Source: Thalassotalea marina
GTDB taxonomy: Bacteria; Pseudomonadota; Gammaproteobacteria; Enterobacterales; Alteromonadaceae
Assembly: GCF_014656435.1 (NCBI RefSeq)
Contig: NZ_BNCK01000005.1
Span: 62,001 to 126,000, forward strand
Length of the DNA: 64,000 nucleotides
Direction of reading: 5' to 3'
Shown here piece by piece: positions 1-9,518 of this stretch (position 1 is the first letter of the stretch; each line of letters opens with the position of its first letter). A program made the translations under genes and the position numbers. Below the pieces are notes generated by a model, which was given only the letters and a program-made list of their open reading frames with translations, was not told where the DNA came from and searched no databases.

Positions 1-1695
1 GCCAAAAAAATGTTTCAACAAGCAAAACTGGCTGGTAAAAAAGCGAGCTTATTGCAACAAAGTCGCCCTAACCTATTCACTAATGAAGTGGCTAATATTG
101 GCCCCAATGAAACAATTAAAGTAACCATTGAATACCAACAGCTCGTGCACTTTGAACAAGATAAATTTACGCTTAGATTTCCAACAACCATTACCGAACG
201 TTATTTACCGCTTAAACCTCTACCCGAGCAACACATTGAATTAAATGACAGCGGCTGGGCTGTTAGTCAACCTAGCTATAGCCAAACTAACAATAATCAA
301 CAGCCCGAGTCCGCCAAAGAAGAAATAACAGCGCCTAAACATAAAGTGGCACTTAACATCAGCTTAAACCCAGGGTTTAAATTGCAACAGATCAGTAGTG
401 ACGTACACCCGATCACACAATCAGAACACGCTAAAAATCAATACCTAGTGCGTTTAACCGAGTCGATGATTGCCAATCAAGATTTTGTACTAACTTTGCA
501 AGCTGCACCAAGCAGTGCCCCCAGTGCTGCACACTTTAGCGAAGTAACTGAACACGGGCATTATGGCTTAATCATGTTAATGCCACCAACACAGGATATG
601 GCTAACAATACCTTGCCAAGAGAAGTTATTTTTGTCATCGACACCTCAGGCTCAATGGCGGGTGGCTCAATGGAACAAGCGAAACAGGCATTACAGTTAG
701 CCATTAACGACCTAAGTGAAAACGATAGCTTTAACATTGTGCAGTTTGATTCTAGCGCTACAAAAATGTCACTGATGCCTTTAATGGCAACGGTGAACAA
801 CAAACAAATGGCGGCACGTTATATTGAGCAGCTTGAAGCCGATGGTGGTACGGAAATGTTAGCCGCGCTCAAGTTAGCGCTTGCCACACCAAGTGCAGAT
901 CTTAGTAAACTTCGACAGGTTATTTTTATCACTGATGGCGCCGTGGGCAATGAATTACAGTTATTTGATTTTATCGATAAAAACCTCAAGCAAAGCCGAT
1001 TGTTTACCGTTGGCATAGGTGCAGCACCCAATAGCTATTTTATGACGGAAGCGGCTTTGATGGGTAAAGGCACCTACACCTACGTTAATAGCCTGCAAAC
1101 GGTACAAAATAAAATGCAGCAGCTGTTTAGCAAATTAAACTCGCCTGTATTAGCCAACCTAAAAATTAACCTGCCACAAAGTGCTGATATTTATCCTCGT
1201 AACCTGCCCGATTTATATCAAGGTGAGCCGTTACTAATCAGCTATTTTTCAGATGAACCATTAACAGAACTGCAAGCGACAGGTGAACTTAACACACACT
1301 TTTGGCAGCAGCCTTTAAAGCTAACATCAAGTGCAGCACAATCAGGGCTTGCGACCTTATGGGCAAGAAGAAAAATAGCGCAATTAGAACGAGATAAAAA
1401 TCTAGGACGTTTGGCTGAAGGTGCAGAACAATTAAATGAAAATATTGATCAGCTTATTTTATCCATTGCGATACAACACCATATTGTTAGTTCAATGACC
1501 AGCTTAGTAGCAATTGATGTGACGCCAACGGCCAAACAAAAAAGCCTCGAAAGTAAGGTTCACAACTTAAGGCCCAAGGGGCAGTTAAGCGGCAATCTAC
1601 CGCAAACGGCGACGCCGGCTAAGTTACAGATGTTATTTGCTATCTTGTTATTGAGTTTTGCGCTGTGTATCAAGCTATTAAGAAAACAACGTTAA
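1..1695 (+). CDS. Marine proteobacterial sortase target protein (VIT + vWA), 5' end outside window
   Basis: Exported, membrane-anchored protein with an N-terminal VIT domain and a von Willebrand factor A domain, the usual substrate of class GN sortases. The frame is open through base 1 (GCC AAA AAA before the first ATG at 10), and the visible VIT domain begins mid-fold, so the true start lies upstream. The vWA MIDAS motif DTSGSM is followed by the TEML threonine and ITDGAVG aspartate. The C-terminus has a sorting signal: LPQTA, a hydrophobic helix (MLFAILLLSFALCIKLL) and the basic tail RKQR. The next gene is its sortase and overlaps it by 31 bases. Family match is recognised from the whole architecture; the ligand of the vWA domain is unknown. 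Confidence 0.9.
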   Translation, partial: AKKMFQQAKLAGKKASLLQQSRPNLFTNEVANIGPNETIKVTIEYQQLVHFEQDKFTLRFPTTITERYLPLKPLPEQHIELNDSGWAVSQPSYSQTNNNQQPESAKEEITAPKHKVALNISLNPGFKLQQISSDVHPITQSEHAKNQYLVRLTESMIANQDFVLTLQAAPSSAPSAAHFSEVTEHGHYGLIMLMPPTQDMANNTLPREVIFVIDTSGSMAGGSMEQAKQALQLAINDLSENDSFNIVQFDSSATKMSLMPLMATVNNKQMAARYIEQLEADGGTEMLAALKLALATPSADLSKLRQVIFITDGAVGNELQLFDFIDKNLKQSRLFTVGIGAAPNSYFMTEAALMGKGTYTYVNSLQTVQNKMQQLFSKLNSPVLANLKINLPQSADIYPRNLPDLYQGEPLLISYFSDEPLTELQATGELNTHFWQQPLKLTSSAAQSGLATLWARRKIAQLERDKNLGRLAEGAEQLNENIDQLILSIAIQHHIVSSMTSLVAIDVTPTAKQKSLESKVHNLRPKGQLSGNLPQTATPAKLQMLFAILLLSFALCIKLLRKQR

Positions 1696-2267
1696 GTTTT
1701 AGCCGGGATAACTGGCAAAACGCTCTCATACTGGCCTGTCTTTTGGCCAGTAGCTACTTGGTGCTTTCCAGCGGTTATATTTATGCCAAAGCAAAATTAG
1801 CTCAGCATTTAATTGCCAACGCTTGGCACCAAACATTACAAACTGGCAAGCACTCAAAACCTTGGTCATGGGCTGATACTTTTCCCGTGGCCAAATTATC
1901 GATAACAGACAAACGCTATTATGTACTAGCAGGCGCTACTGGCCGCACCTTAGCATTTGGTCCTGGCCATATGAGTAGTACAGCCTTGCCCGGCCACTTA
2001 GGTAATACAGTGATCACTGGCCATCGTGATACACATTTTAGTGTGTTACAAGACTTAAGCTTGCAAGATGAGATCGCCATTGAGACGCAAACAGGAAAAT
2101 ATCACTATAGTGTTTACTCTATCGATGTTGTGCATCAACAAGATTTATCTGTGATAGAGAACAACGGCTTTGATGAGTTAACTCTGATCACTTGTTATCC
2201 ATTTAACGCGATTAACCCAAACACACCTTGGCGTTATGTTATAAAAGCAAAGAGCTTCACACCATAA
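1665..2267 (+). CDS. Class GN (marine proteobacterial) sortase
   Basis: Cysteine transpeptidase expected to cleave the LPQTA signal of the preceding protein in the inner membrane/periplasm. The protein is 200 residues with one N-terminal membrane helix (about residues 19-40). The sortase catalytic residues are visible: His120 in VITGHRDTHF, Cys177 in TLITCYPF and Arg190 in PWRYVI. The start used is GTG at 1665, inside the end of the target gene, so translation is probably coupled; no ATG is available near the helix. Sortases are rare in Gram-negatives, and this two-gene pairing is a known marine gammaproteobacterial arrangement. What is gained by sorting the target is not known. Confidence 0.9.
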   Translation: MYQAIKKTTLSFSRDNWQNALILACLLASSYLVLSSGYIYAKAKLAQHLIANAWHQTLQTGKHSKPWSWADTFPVAKLSITDKRYYVLAGATGRTLAFGPGHMSSTALPGHLGNTVITGHRDTHFSVLQDLSLQDEIAIETQTGKYHYSVYSIDVVHQQDLSVIENNGFDELTLITCYPFNAINPNTPWRYVIKAKSFTP

Positions 2268-2296
2268 AACATGTATTAGTTTCTCAATCAATTAAC

Positions 2297-2326
2297 ACCT
2301 TAAGTTTATTTTAAGGTTTTATTTTT
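2297..2326 (+). terminator. Rho-independent terminator after the sortase gene
   Basis: A 7-bp stem ACCTTAA/TTAAGGT with a 7-base loop is followed by a T-rich tail (TTTATTTTT). It lies 30 bases after the sortase stop codon and before the LTA-synthase-like gene, so it separates the two units. Confidence 0.7.
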
Positions 2327-2362
2327 ACACTCATCCTAAAGGTTATTTACTGTTAGAGTGTA

Positions 2363-4339
2363 ATGCGTCGTTCATTTATTGATTTAATGCAACCGCTTAT
2401 TGTGTTTGCGATTTTATTATTGTTTATTTTTACTGGCTTTCGACTAGGTTTTATTCTTTGGCAAGGTCAACACATCAATCAAATAAATGATCTTTACCAA
2501 ATAATGTTAAATGGCTTAAGAATTGATTTAAGCAGTATTGGGTATTTGTTATTAATTCCGGCATTGTTGCACCCTATATTATTTGGCAGACGTCAAACTC
2601 ATTTGTTCTGTCGGTTGTTTTTTTGCGTCTATTTCACACTAGTGATCACTAGTGTGTTGTTACTAGAGCTTTCAACGCCACCCTTTATTCAGGAATATGG
2701 CTTACGACCAAATAGGCTTTTTATTGAGTATCTTATTTATCCAACAGAAGTGTTTAATATGCTACTCAACGGTCACTTGCTTGCCATTATCGTAACGCTT
2801 TTGGTGCTTGCATTAGTGATTAAGGCAGTATGCTTACCTCTTAGTAAAAAGCTAGTACAGCCAATCAATGATCAAATTGTTTATTCATACAAAACCATAA
2901 GTTGCACAACTTTACTATTAGTCATATTGTGTGCTTTAGCCGCACGAGGAACACTTGGTCATCGGCCAATCAATCCTGCTTTTGTTTACTTTTCTACCGA
3001 CCCACTAATTAATTCATTAACACTAAATTCAGCTTACAGTGTCGCGCATGCTTACAAAGAAATGCAGAACGAACAAGACGCGGCAAAAATTTATGGCAAC
3101 TTGGCGAATGAAGATATTATTCGATTGGTAAAAAAAGAAACGGGATTACCTACCACAACTTTCACTGACTCTACGCGCCCGAGTTTTTCACAGCGCAAAC
3201 CGAGTTACCAAGGCAAACCTAAAAATTTGGTGATAATTTTGCAAGAAAGTTTAGGTGCGCAATATGTTTCAGCTTTGGGAGGGTTGCCGTTAACACCAAA
3301 CATTGACCAACTATACGATGAAGGCTGGGGATTTAAACAACTCTATGCAACAGGTACTCGCTCGGTACGCGGCATAGAAGCGGTAATTACTGGGTTTACA
3401 CCAACCCCTGCTCGCGCTGTAGTTAAGCTTGATAAGTCTCAAAAAAACTTCTTTACCATTGCTGGATTATTAAAAAATCAAGGCTATCACACCCAGTTTA
3501 TCTATGGTGGTGAAAGTCACTTTGACAACATGAAAAGCTTTTTCTTGGGTAATGGATTTAATGAAATTATTGACTTTGATGATATTAAGCAGCCAGATTT
3601 TGTTGCCACTTGGGGCGCAAGTGACGAAGACTTGTTTAATCAAGCTAATCGAGAATTAAATAAACTGAGTGCGCAAAACCAACCGTTTTTTAGTTTTATA
3701 TTTACCTCAAGTAATCACGACCCGTTTGAAATTCCTGATAATAAGATCACCCCTATTCAATACAGTGAGCAACAGCTAAAACAATTTGAGGGGTCAGAGT
3801 TAAAACGTCATCAAGCCATACAATATGCCGACTACGCATTAGGTAAGTTTATCAAACAAGCTAAAACCCAAGCTTATTGGCAAGATACCGTCTTTTTAAT
3901 TGTTGCCGATCATGATGCCAGAGCCTTGGGAAAAAACTTGGTGCCAATTAATAACTTTCATATTCCAGCCGTCATTCTAAATAGCTCACATGCCAGACAA
4001 AAAGATAACAACATTAGCTCGCAAATTGACTTAGCACCAACATTGTTATCATTAATTGGTGTTGAAAATGATTCACCTATGCTTGGTAGAGATTTAACGC
4101 AGTCGACTATGAAGGGTCGTGCTTTAATGCAATACGCGGAAAACTTCGCTTATTTAACCGATAATGGTGCCACCATTTTACGCCCGAATAAATCAGCATT
4201 AGCCTTTGGTTATGATCCTATATCTAAGTCACTTACGCCAAAAACATTGGAAGATGAGGAAGCCAACGTTGCACTGGCTCATGCACTTTGGGGCAGTTTA
4301 GCATTTCAACAAGATTGGTATCGTTATGTGTTAGAGTGA
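2363..4339 (+). CDS. LTA synthase family phosphoglycerol transferase/sulfatase-like membrane protein
   Basis: Inner-membrane enzyme of the alkaline phosphatase superfamily, in the LtaS/MdoB/YejM-like group that moves phosphoglycerol or similar head groups to envelope glycans or lipids. About five hydrophobic segments fill the first 195 residues. A periplasmic catalytic domain follows: LVIILQESLG (metal-binding Glu), the probable Thr nucleophile in YATGTRSVRG near residue 330, and the metal ligands of VADHDAR near residue 515. Its 658 residues fit the family. It overlaps the convergent PepSY gene by 16 bases at the 3' ends. In a Gram-negative the likely acceptor is periplasmic glucan or a lipid; the sequence does not decide which. 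Confidence 0.82.
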   Translation: MRRSFIDLMQPLIVFAILLLFIFTGFRLGFILWQGQHINQINDLYQIMLNGLRIDLSSIGYLLLIPALLHPILFGRRQTHLFCRLFFCVYFTLVITSVLLLELSTPPFIQEYGLRPNRLFIEYLIYPTEVFNMLLNGHLLAIIVTLLVLALVIKAVCLPLSKKLVQPINDQIVYSYKTISCTTLLLVILCALAARGTLGHRPINPAFVYFSTDPLINSLTLNSAYSVAHAYKEMQNEQDAAKIYGNLANEDIIRLVKKETGLPTTTFTDSTRPSFSQRKPSYQGKPKNLVIILQESLGAQYVSALGGLPLTPNIDQLYDEGWGFKQLYATGTRSVRGIEAVITGFTPTPARAVVKLDKSQKNFFTIAGLLKNQGYHTQFIYGGESHFDNMKSFFLGNGFNEIIDFDDIKQPDFVATWGASDEDLFNQANRELNKLSAQNQPFFSFIFTSSNHDPFEIPDNKITPIQYSEQQLKQFEGSELKRHQAIQYADYALGKFIKQAKTQAYWQDTVFLIVADHDARALGKNLVPINNFHIPAVILNSSHARQKDNNISSQIDLAPTLLSLIGVENDSPMLGRDLTQSTMKGRALMQYAENFAYLTDNGATILRPNKSALAFGYDPISKSLTPKTLEDEEANVALAHALWGSLAFQQDWYRYVLE

Positions 4340-5091
4340 TGTTTTTTATATCGCCCTAACCGCCAATTTTGATAAATGGCGTGTATTCCCGTTACAACTA
4401 ATAACAGTGCCAGTGCAGCAAAGCTCCATGAAAAAATATTGTTGAAACTGCCTCGATTTAAGTAATCCATAAAATGCAGTCTAAACACCCAATCGCTGAT
4501 ACTGGTGTATCGGTTTTTATGCCCGATCACCAAGCCGCTATTAGCTTGAATGTACACCCGAGTATTTAACTTATCATTAAAATCAACGCGCCATAAATCG
4601 TTGCATTCTTTACCCCATTCCCAGTGCGCGGCTAACATTTTTGTTGCTGCTATTATTTCACCAGCTCCGGAGTAACTTTGCATTGCAATAGCTTTTGCTA
4701 GCTCGATATTTACATCCGTTTTATCACTAGAGCCTAGTTTAATAAGTGATTGCTGCTGGCATTGGTGTGAATAGCGCATCTGCTGATGAGTTAACAGCAC
4801 AAAGGCTTGATTGGCCAACATCACCAGTTCAATTTTTTCAGTATTAGGAAAGCGTGTTAATAACTTAGCGCTATCAAAAGGCTTAATATCCACAACATCG
4901 GTTAACGGCGCTTTTACTCTTGTTAGGTAGCTAGTGCCTTTTAAATATTCGGACGGCACAAGGTTAAAATAAAGCCCGGTGATCAACCAGATAAATAATT
5001 GCAGCCCCACTATAGAGCCTAATATGCGGTGCCATTGTCGCCAGCGGGCAAGATTTTTTTTTACCTGTTGTTTGGTATCTTGTTTTGTCAT
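4324..5091 (-). CDS. PepSY domain membrane protein, second of a pair
   Basis: Inner-membrane protein of 255 residues with an N-terminal helix preceded by WRQWHRILGSIVG and a C-terminal helix after FRLHFMDYLNRGSF. A periplasmic PepSY-like region lies between them. The start chosen is the ATG whose A overlaps the upstream stop (TAATG), so it is translationally coupled to the neighbouring PepSY gene; a longer frame of 12 more codons is open but unnecessary. PepSY_TM proteins commonly accompany TonB receptors and are implicated in reduction or release of siderophore-bound iron. Here the usual four-helix protein seems to be split into two two-helix halves. The conserved His residues near each helix could be heme ligands, which is inference. 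Confidence 0.8.
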   Translation of the reverse strand: MTKQDTKQQVKKNLARWRQWHRILGSIVGLQLFIWLITGLYFNLVPSEYLKGTSYLTRVKAPLTDVVDIKPFDSAKLLTRFPNTEKIELVMLANQAFVLLTHQQMRYSHQCQQQSLIKLGSSDKTDVNIELAKAIAMQSYSGAGEIIAATKMLAAHWEWGKECNDLWRVDFNDKLNTRVYIQANSGLVIGHKNRYTSISDWVFRLHFMDYLNRGSFNNIFSWSFAALALLLVVTGIHAIYQNWRLGRYKKHHSNT

Positions 5092-5789
5092 TATAGTCGA
5101 CCTCGTCGCCACCACTTTGACTGCCACAATATGCCCGATATCACAGCCACTAAAGCGAGAATGGTTGCTACAAATAACAACCAGTTGCCTACATTGGCCC
5201 CGTCGTCATAATCCATAATGTGAATGCGCCAGAATATATCAAAGGTACGCCAAAAATCATGGCGTCTGGCAACAATGTCACCGCTTGAAGCAGAGACATA
5301 AATACTGGTATTGACCCTATCGTTAAAGCTAACTTGCCAAACGGGTAAATGCCTTGCTGATAATTCACTAGGTGCGTTATCTAGCAATTTTTTAACGGTA
5401 AATGGCATATCGTTTGGCATAACGGATGTTGCGATATCAGTGGCTTGTTGCTGAGTTATTGTTTGAGTTTCTGCGCCAGTATTGGCATCAACCAACACTG
5501 TGCCTTTTTTTAGGTAAACACGATAATACGGCTGTTGTGCGATCATGGTTAAGTCGAGCTTTTGTGCATCGGGATAACGCGATGCCAACTCAGCAAATGA
5601 TACATGTTGCTCATTAACGGTTATGTAAGTTGTCGGCTGTTGGTAATGATCACCGCGAATATAGCCTAGATCTAACCAGACAAAATAACAGCCACTGACG
5701 ATCCACAAGGTCATTGGCAAGGCCAAAACCAGCATTAATCGGTGATGAAGTGTTTGCCTGCGCCACCCTTTGAGAAATGTTGATGTCAC
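5091..5789 (-). CDS. PepSY domain membrane protein, first of a pair
   Basis: Paralogue of its downstream neighbour: 232 residues, helix one after RRQTLHHRLMLVLALP, a central PepSY-like domain, then FWRIHIMDYDDGANVGNW and helix two. The HIMDY/HFMDY motif and the spacing are shared with the partner. The start is GTG at 5789, supported by AGGAAA a few bases upstream. It follows the TonB receptor gene by about 50 bases and ends inside the partner's start codon, giving a receptor-PepSY-PepSY operon. The likely role is handling of an imported iron or copper complex at the inner membrane; the substrate is not visible from sequence. Confidence 0.8.
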   Translation of the reverse strand: MTSTFLKGWRRQTLHHRLMLVLALPMTLWIVSGCYFVWLDLGYIRGDHYQQPTTYITVNEQHVSFAELASRYPDAQKLDLTMIAQQPYYRVYLKKGTVLVDANTGAETQTITQQQATDIATSVMPNDMPFTVKKLLDNAPSELSARHLPVWQVSFNDRVNTSIYVSASSGDIVARRHDFWRTFDIFWRIHIMDYDDGANVGNWLLFVATILALVAVISGILWQSKWWRRGRL

Positions 5790-5840
5790 TTTGTTTCCTG
5801 TTGAACGTGGCCAAGCATTTATTGTGCTTGGCCTTTATTA

Positions 5841-8510
5841 TTATAAAGTGATGTTTACGCCGACATAAAAGCGACGACCCTGCAAATCATACGTCATGGT
5901 ATTGGTGTTACCATCGGTATAACTTTGATGATACGGCGCTGGTTTATCAAACAAATTATCAACACCAGCAAACAGCGAAATATCAGTAGTTAAACCATAA
6001 CGATATTGCATATTGTGATAAATCACTGATCCAACGGCGTCACCTAAAGTGCCAACTGTTGCAAATTCATCATCAGCCTTGCCAATATACTGAGCATTGT
6101 AACTCAACTGCCAGTTATTCTTACCGGCACTAAAATAGAGGTTTGCGCGCCATTGGCTATAACTGCCATCATAACCAATCGTGCCCTCTTTATCGCTAAT
6201 CGGCGCATCTTTAAAGGTTTGAATACTGTATTCATTTAAATAACTTAACTCTAACTGACTCGTCGTTTCAAGACCATTGAACGATGCTTGGTAAAACGCA
6301 CCAAAATCAAACCCTGACAGTTTTTCTGCTGACGCGTTGCCCAGTTGAGTTTGTAAATAAGTAATTTTACCTGTGTTGCTATCACGCTTAAATTCACTTG
6401 GACGGCAAAATGGATGGCTTAAATCAACACTGTCATAACAAGCGGCGAGTTTATTAGAGCCATTAACAGAATTAATCGCGTTGTCTATTTCAATATCATA
6501 ATAATCCAAAGTAAAACTTAAACCGGCAATACTATCTAATTGCCAAACAAGACCAGCTGCCAAAGTTTGTGCCTGCTCAGGCTCAAGTGCGGGATTACCA
6601 CCTCGGTCAGTTAACACTGTACCTTCTAACACATAGCTTTCTGGAATACCTGATGCCTGACAATTTTTGTAGCGGTTAGTGTTAACATCAAGTGCTGTCC
6701 AATTTGAACAGGGATCTGTGGTGTTCATCGAGCCTTGTCTGATGCCACCAAAAAGCTCTGGCACATTGGGCACACGAAAAGCACTTGAACGTGTCGCTCT
6801 TATCATCCAATTGCTGTTAACTTGCCACTGCAAACCCAATTTATAGTTTACATCGTCACCAAAGGTATCAAAATCTGAGTAACGTAATGCACCAGTCAAT
6901 TCTAATTTTTTAGCAAAATCTTGCTCGGCAAAAACAGGCACAACCACTTCTAGATAAGCCTCTTTGGCTGAATATTGCCCTTTAATGGGGTCTTGTTGAT
7001 TTGTCATGGCTTGACCGCTAACTTTTCTCGCATCTGGGTTATACCAACCTTTTTCTTTGCGATATTCAAAGCCTGCAGCCATAGCCAATGCACCTGCTGG
7101 TAAACTCAAAAGTTCACCCGAGAGATTGGCGGTTACGCTAAATTGTTCGTTGCCACCTTTATCAAAGGTATCAATCAAAAACGTTTTTAACATGTCATCG
7201 GTCAGTGAGTTTTCGCCCCAAAGGTTTGCACACTTAATATCAGGGTTGGCATCACAATGCACATAATCTGTTGCCTGTGCTAAACGCGGTTTATCGATAA
7301 CATTGGTCACTAAAAAGTCACCGGTATTTCGGCCATGATTTAAGGAAAAGTCGACATACCAATCATCAAACAATGAGCCTTGAACGCCTGTGACAATTCG
7401 CCAAGTCTCGCTGTTCACTTCAAAATCACGCGGCGCTTCACCAATACGCCTGCTTTCTAGGTAAAAGTCTTGATTGGTTGGGTTAAAGGCATGTTGTGCA
7501 GGAATGGTTACTTTACTGATGGTTTGAGGCGTGGCTGGTAAATGAGAGGTGCGAGTGGTAAACATGGCTTCAGCAAACAGTTTTATCTCTGGCGTAACAT
7601 CATATTCAAGCGCAGAAAAAGCATTAAAACGCTCAACTGGTTGAACCGCATTAAAATACTTAAAATAATTAAGTGCATCAGCGCTGGTGTAACCAATCGT
7701 TCCACCTGGCACTAACATTAAGGTATCACCAAACGGCTGACCTTGTTCATTGATAAACTGGCCTCGACCTTGAGTAATACTGGTGCTGCCGCCACATGTT
7801 TTTTCGTTGTTAACCACCTTAATTGGGCATTTTGCACGAGACGTCATTGGCACACGTTGGGTTTTGTCATAACTTAATGCTAAATATGCACTAGCATCAG
7901 ACCAAACCTGACCAGCAGTAACACTCATGGTGTATTGCTCACCATCACCTTGTTCGGTTTGCCCGACTCTCGCAGACAATTGAATACCGTCTAGTTGCTG
8001 ATGAGTAATAATATTAACCACACCCGCCACCGCATCGGCACCATAAATAGCAGAGGCGCCATCTTTTAATACTTCAATTTTTTTAATAATGCTAACTGGA
8101 ATAGTATTTAAATCGACAGATGCGTTAGCCCCCGTACCACTGTTTAACATGCGTCTACCATTGAGTAACACTAACGTGCGATTGATACCTAAACCACGTA
8201 AATTAACCTGTGTGCTGCCATAACCGCCAGAAGTCCAATAGGCGCTTGTTTGATTACCAGCAAAGCCGGCTGAGGCCGAAATTCGCTGCAACAACGTATC
8301 TACAGAGGTAATACCCAACTGGGCAATTGCTTGTTCGTCAAATACGGTAATTGGCGCATACGACACCACTTCTTCACGAGCAATGCGACTGCCAGTAATT
8401 TCTATCCGTTCAACAGGCTCAGCGCCATGCGCTACTGGTAAGATGAAAAGCGGTGTTGCGCATAATCCAAGTGCAACCACCAAAGGGGAAAGCTTAGGTA
8501 AACGTGTCAT
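5841..8510 (-). CDS. TonB-dependent outer-membrane receptor (large, 889 aa)
   Basis: Outer-membrane importer driven by TonB. A signal peptide (about residues 1-29, ending AHGA) is followed by the TonB-box-like segment ERIEITGSRIA. The plug domain contains RGLGINRTLVLLNGRR and DGASAIYGADAVAGVVNI, and a 22-strand-type barrel ends in RRFYVGVNITL. This resembles the CirA/OMR group common in Alteromonadales. The start ATG at 8510 has AGG 7 bases upstream. It heads the operon with the two PepSY proteins, which suggests a metal chelate or siderophore as cargo. Substrate specificity cannot be read from the sequence. Confidence 0.92.
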   Translation of the reverse strand: MTRLPKLSPLVVALGLCATPLFILPVAHGAEPVERIEITGSRIAREEVVSYAPITVFDEQAIAQLGITSVDTLLQRISASAGFAGNQTSAYWTSGGYGSTQVNLRGLGINRTLVLLNGRRMLNSGTGANASVDLNTIPVSIIKKIEVLKDGASAIYGADAVAGVVNIITHQQLDGIQLSARVGQTEQGDGEQYTMSVTAGQVWSDASAYLALSYDKTQRVPMTSRAKCPIKVVNNEKTCGGSTSITQGRGQFINEQGQPFGDTLMLVPGGTIGYTSADALNYFKYFNAVQPVERFNAFSALEYDVTPEIKLFAEAMFTTRTSHLPATPQTISKVTIPAQHAFNPTNQDFYLESRRIGEAPRDFEVNSETWRIVTGVQGSLFDDWYVDFSLNHGRNTGDFLVTNVIDKPRLAQATDYVHCDANPDIKCANLWGENSLTDDMLKTFLIDTFDKGGNEQFSVTANLSGELLSLPAGALAMAAGFEYRKEKGWYNPDARKVSGQAMTNQQDPIKGQYSAKEAYLEVVVPVFAEQDFAKKLELTGALRYSDFDTFGDDVNYKLGLQWQVNSNWMIRATRSSAFRVPNVPELFGGIRQGSMNTTDPCSNWTALDVNTNRYKNCQASGIPESYVLEGTVLTDRGGNPALEPEQAQTLAAGLVWQLDSIAGLSFTLDYYDIEIDNAINSVNGSNKLAACYDSVDLSHPFCRPSEFKRDSNTGKITYLQTQLGNASAEKLSGFDFGAFYQASFNGLETTSQLELSYLNEYSIQTFKDAPISDKEGTIGYDGSYSQWRANLYFSAGKNNWQLSYNAQYIGKADDEFATVGTLGDAVGSVIYHNMQYRYGLTTDISLFAGVDNLFDKPAPYHQSYTDGNTNTMTYDLQGRRFYVGVNITL

Positions 8511-8602
8511 ACAACAACCTTGATTTTACTAATATTTTTAACAGCTTAATGTCAACTGCGCGAAAAATATCAGGGGTTGTTATTAACAACAATGACTAAG
8601 TG

Positions 8603-8630
8603 AAAAACTGCGACATTATGTCGCAGCTTT
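8603..8630 (-). terminator. Rho-independent terminator downstream of the 237-residue unknown gene
   Basis: A perfect 7-bp stem CTGCGAC/GTCGCAG with a 5-base loop is followed on the minus strand by TTTTTC. It sits between the unknown gene ending at 8705 and the TonB receptor start, so it ends the former transcript. Confidence 0.75.
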
Positions 8631-8704
8631 AGTAATAAAATGATGAAACCCAACCAAGTAGCGATGTTTTTTTGAGCACAAAAATTGCTATCAACTATTA
8701 CTAA

Positions 8705-9412
8705 CTAGTAATTAAACTTTACCTGAGCGTTTCGTCGCAACTGTGATGCGATATTTTCAGGAAATTTAAACATATCAAAGTACTCTGCGAAAATACCTGA
8801 ATCATTTCGCTCGGTGTACGTTACATCTAATACTTCTTTTATATCAATAATATCTTGGAAGTTATCAATGTTAACGTCATATTTACCCCAAGCTTCAGCT
8901 TTACCATCTGTTCCTCGATCGTATGATAATCCTTTTATCAAAACATCAGGAATTTGTTGAGCTAAACCTAACAGTTCGAGATTACTATTTAATTTGTGCT
9001 CTAGATAAGATTTTTCATCTTCTGTTATATCACCATTGACAACAAAACTACCTTTTTCATCGATAGAAAATCCCCAATTCTTATTGGTTAACTGCGGATC
9101 TGTATTGTTTAGCTGAGTGTTGAAGTCTTGATAATGAGACTGCATTTGCCGAAACAAACTGGGCAACTCACCGAAATAAAGAGTTTGTGATACCTTCTGA
9201 AATCTTTGTGGCTCATAAACCGTTACCACGATATCGTTAATCTCACGGATGTTTTGATTGTTGCTTAGTGAATCATCAGATTTAGTGTTATGTTGCGCAG
9301 CAACTGCTTTAACAGCATCTTCGATACCTTGTTTACTCTCAATTTTAGCACTATCAGAATGACTATTTAGGGTATTTATCAATGTAGCGGCAGGTGTATT
9401 CGCTATCTTCAT
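8705..9412 (-). CDS. Hypothetical protein, 235 aa
   Basis: Not recognised. The start used is ATG (MKIANTPAATL) with AAAGGA 8 bases upstream; an in-frame TTG two codons earlier would sit too close to that ribosome site. There is no signal peptide or membrane segment, and the composition is acidic and polar. The N-terminal 70 residues look disordered (rich in N, S, D). The remainder is predicted globular, with WGFSIDEKGSFVVNGDIT and a C-terminal QLRRNAQVKF. The N-terminus resembles structural or flagellar-associated proteins only in its low-complexity style, which is not evidence of function. It is a single gene with its own terminator. Confidence 0.65.
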   Translation of the reverse strand: MKIANTPAATLINTLNSHSDSAKIESKQGIEDAVKAVAAQHNTKSDDSLSNNQNIREINDIVVTVYEPQRFQKVSQTLYFGELPSLFRQMQSHYQDFNTQLNNTDPQLTNKNWGFSIDEKGSFVVNGDITEDEKSYLEHKLNSNLELLGLAQQIPDVLIKGLSYDRGTDGKAEAWGKYDVNIDNFQDIIDIKEVLDVTYTERNDSGIFAEYFDMFKFPENIASQLRRNAQVKFNY

Positions 9413-9518
9413 GATCAAAGTCCTTTTATTATATATCTTAACTACTTATGGTTATCGACATCACTACCTTAATGTTTAGGGTTTTAAACACGATATGTGT
9501 AAACAAAATACGTTAACT

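Noticed and set aside
10-1695. ATG at position 10 as the true start of the sortase target
   Set aside because: The VIT domain is incomplete at this point and the frame is open to base 1, so the gene is cut by the window edge.
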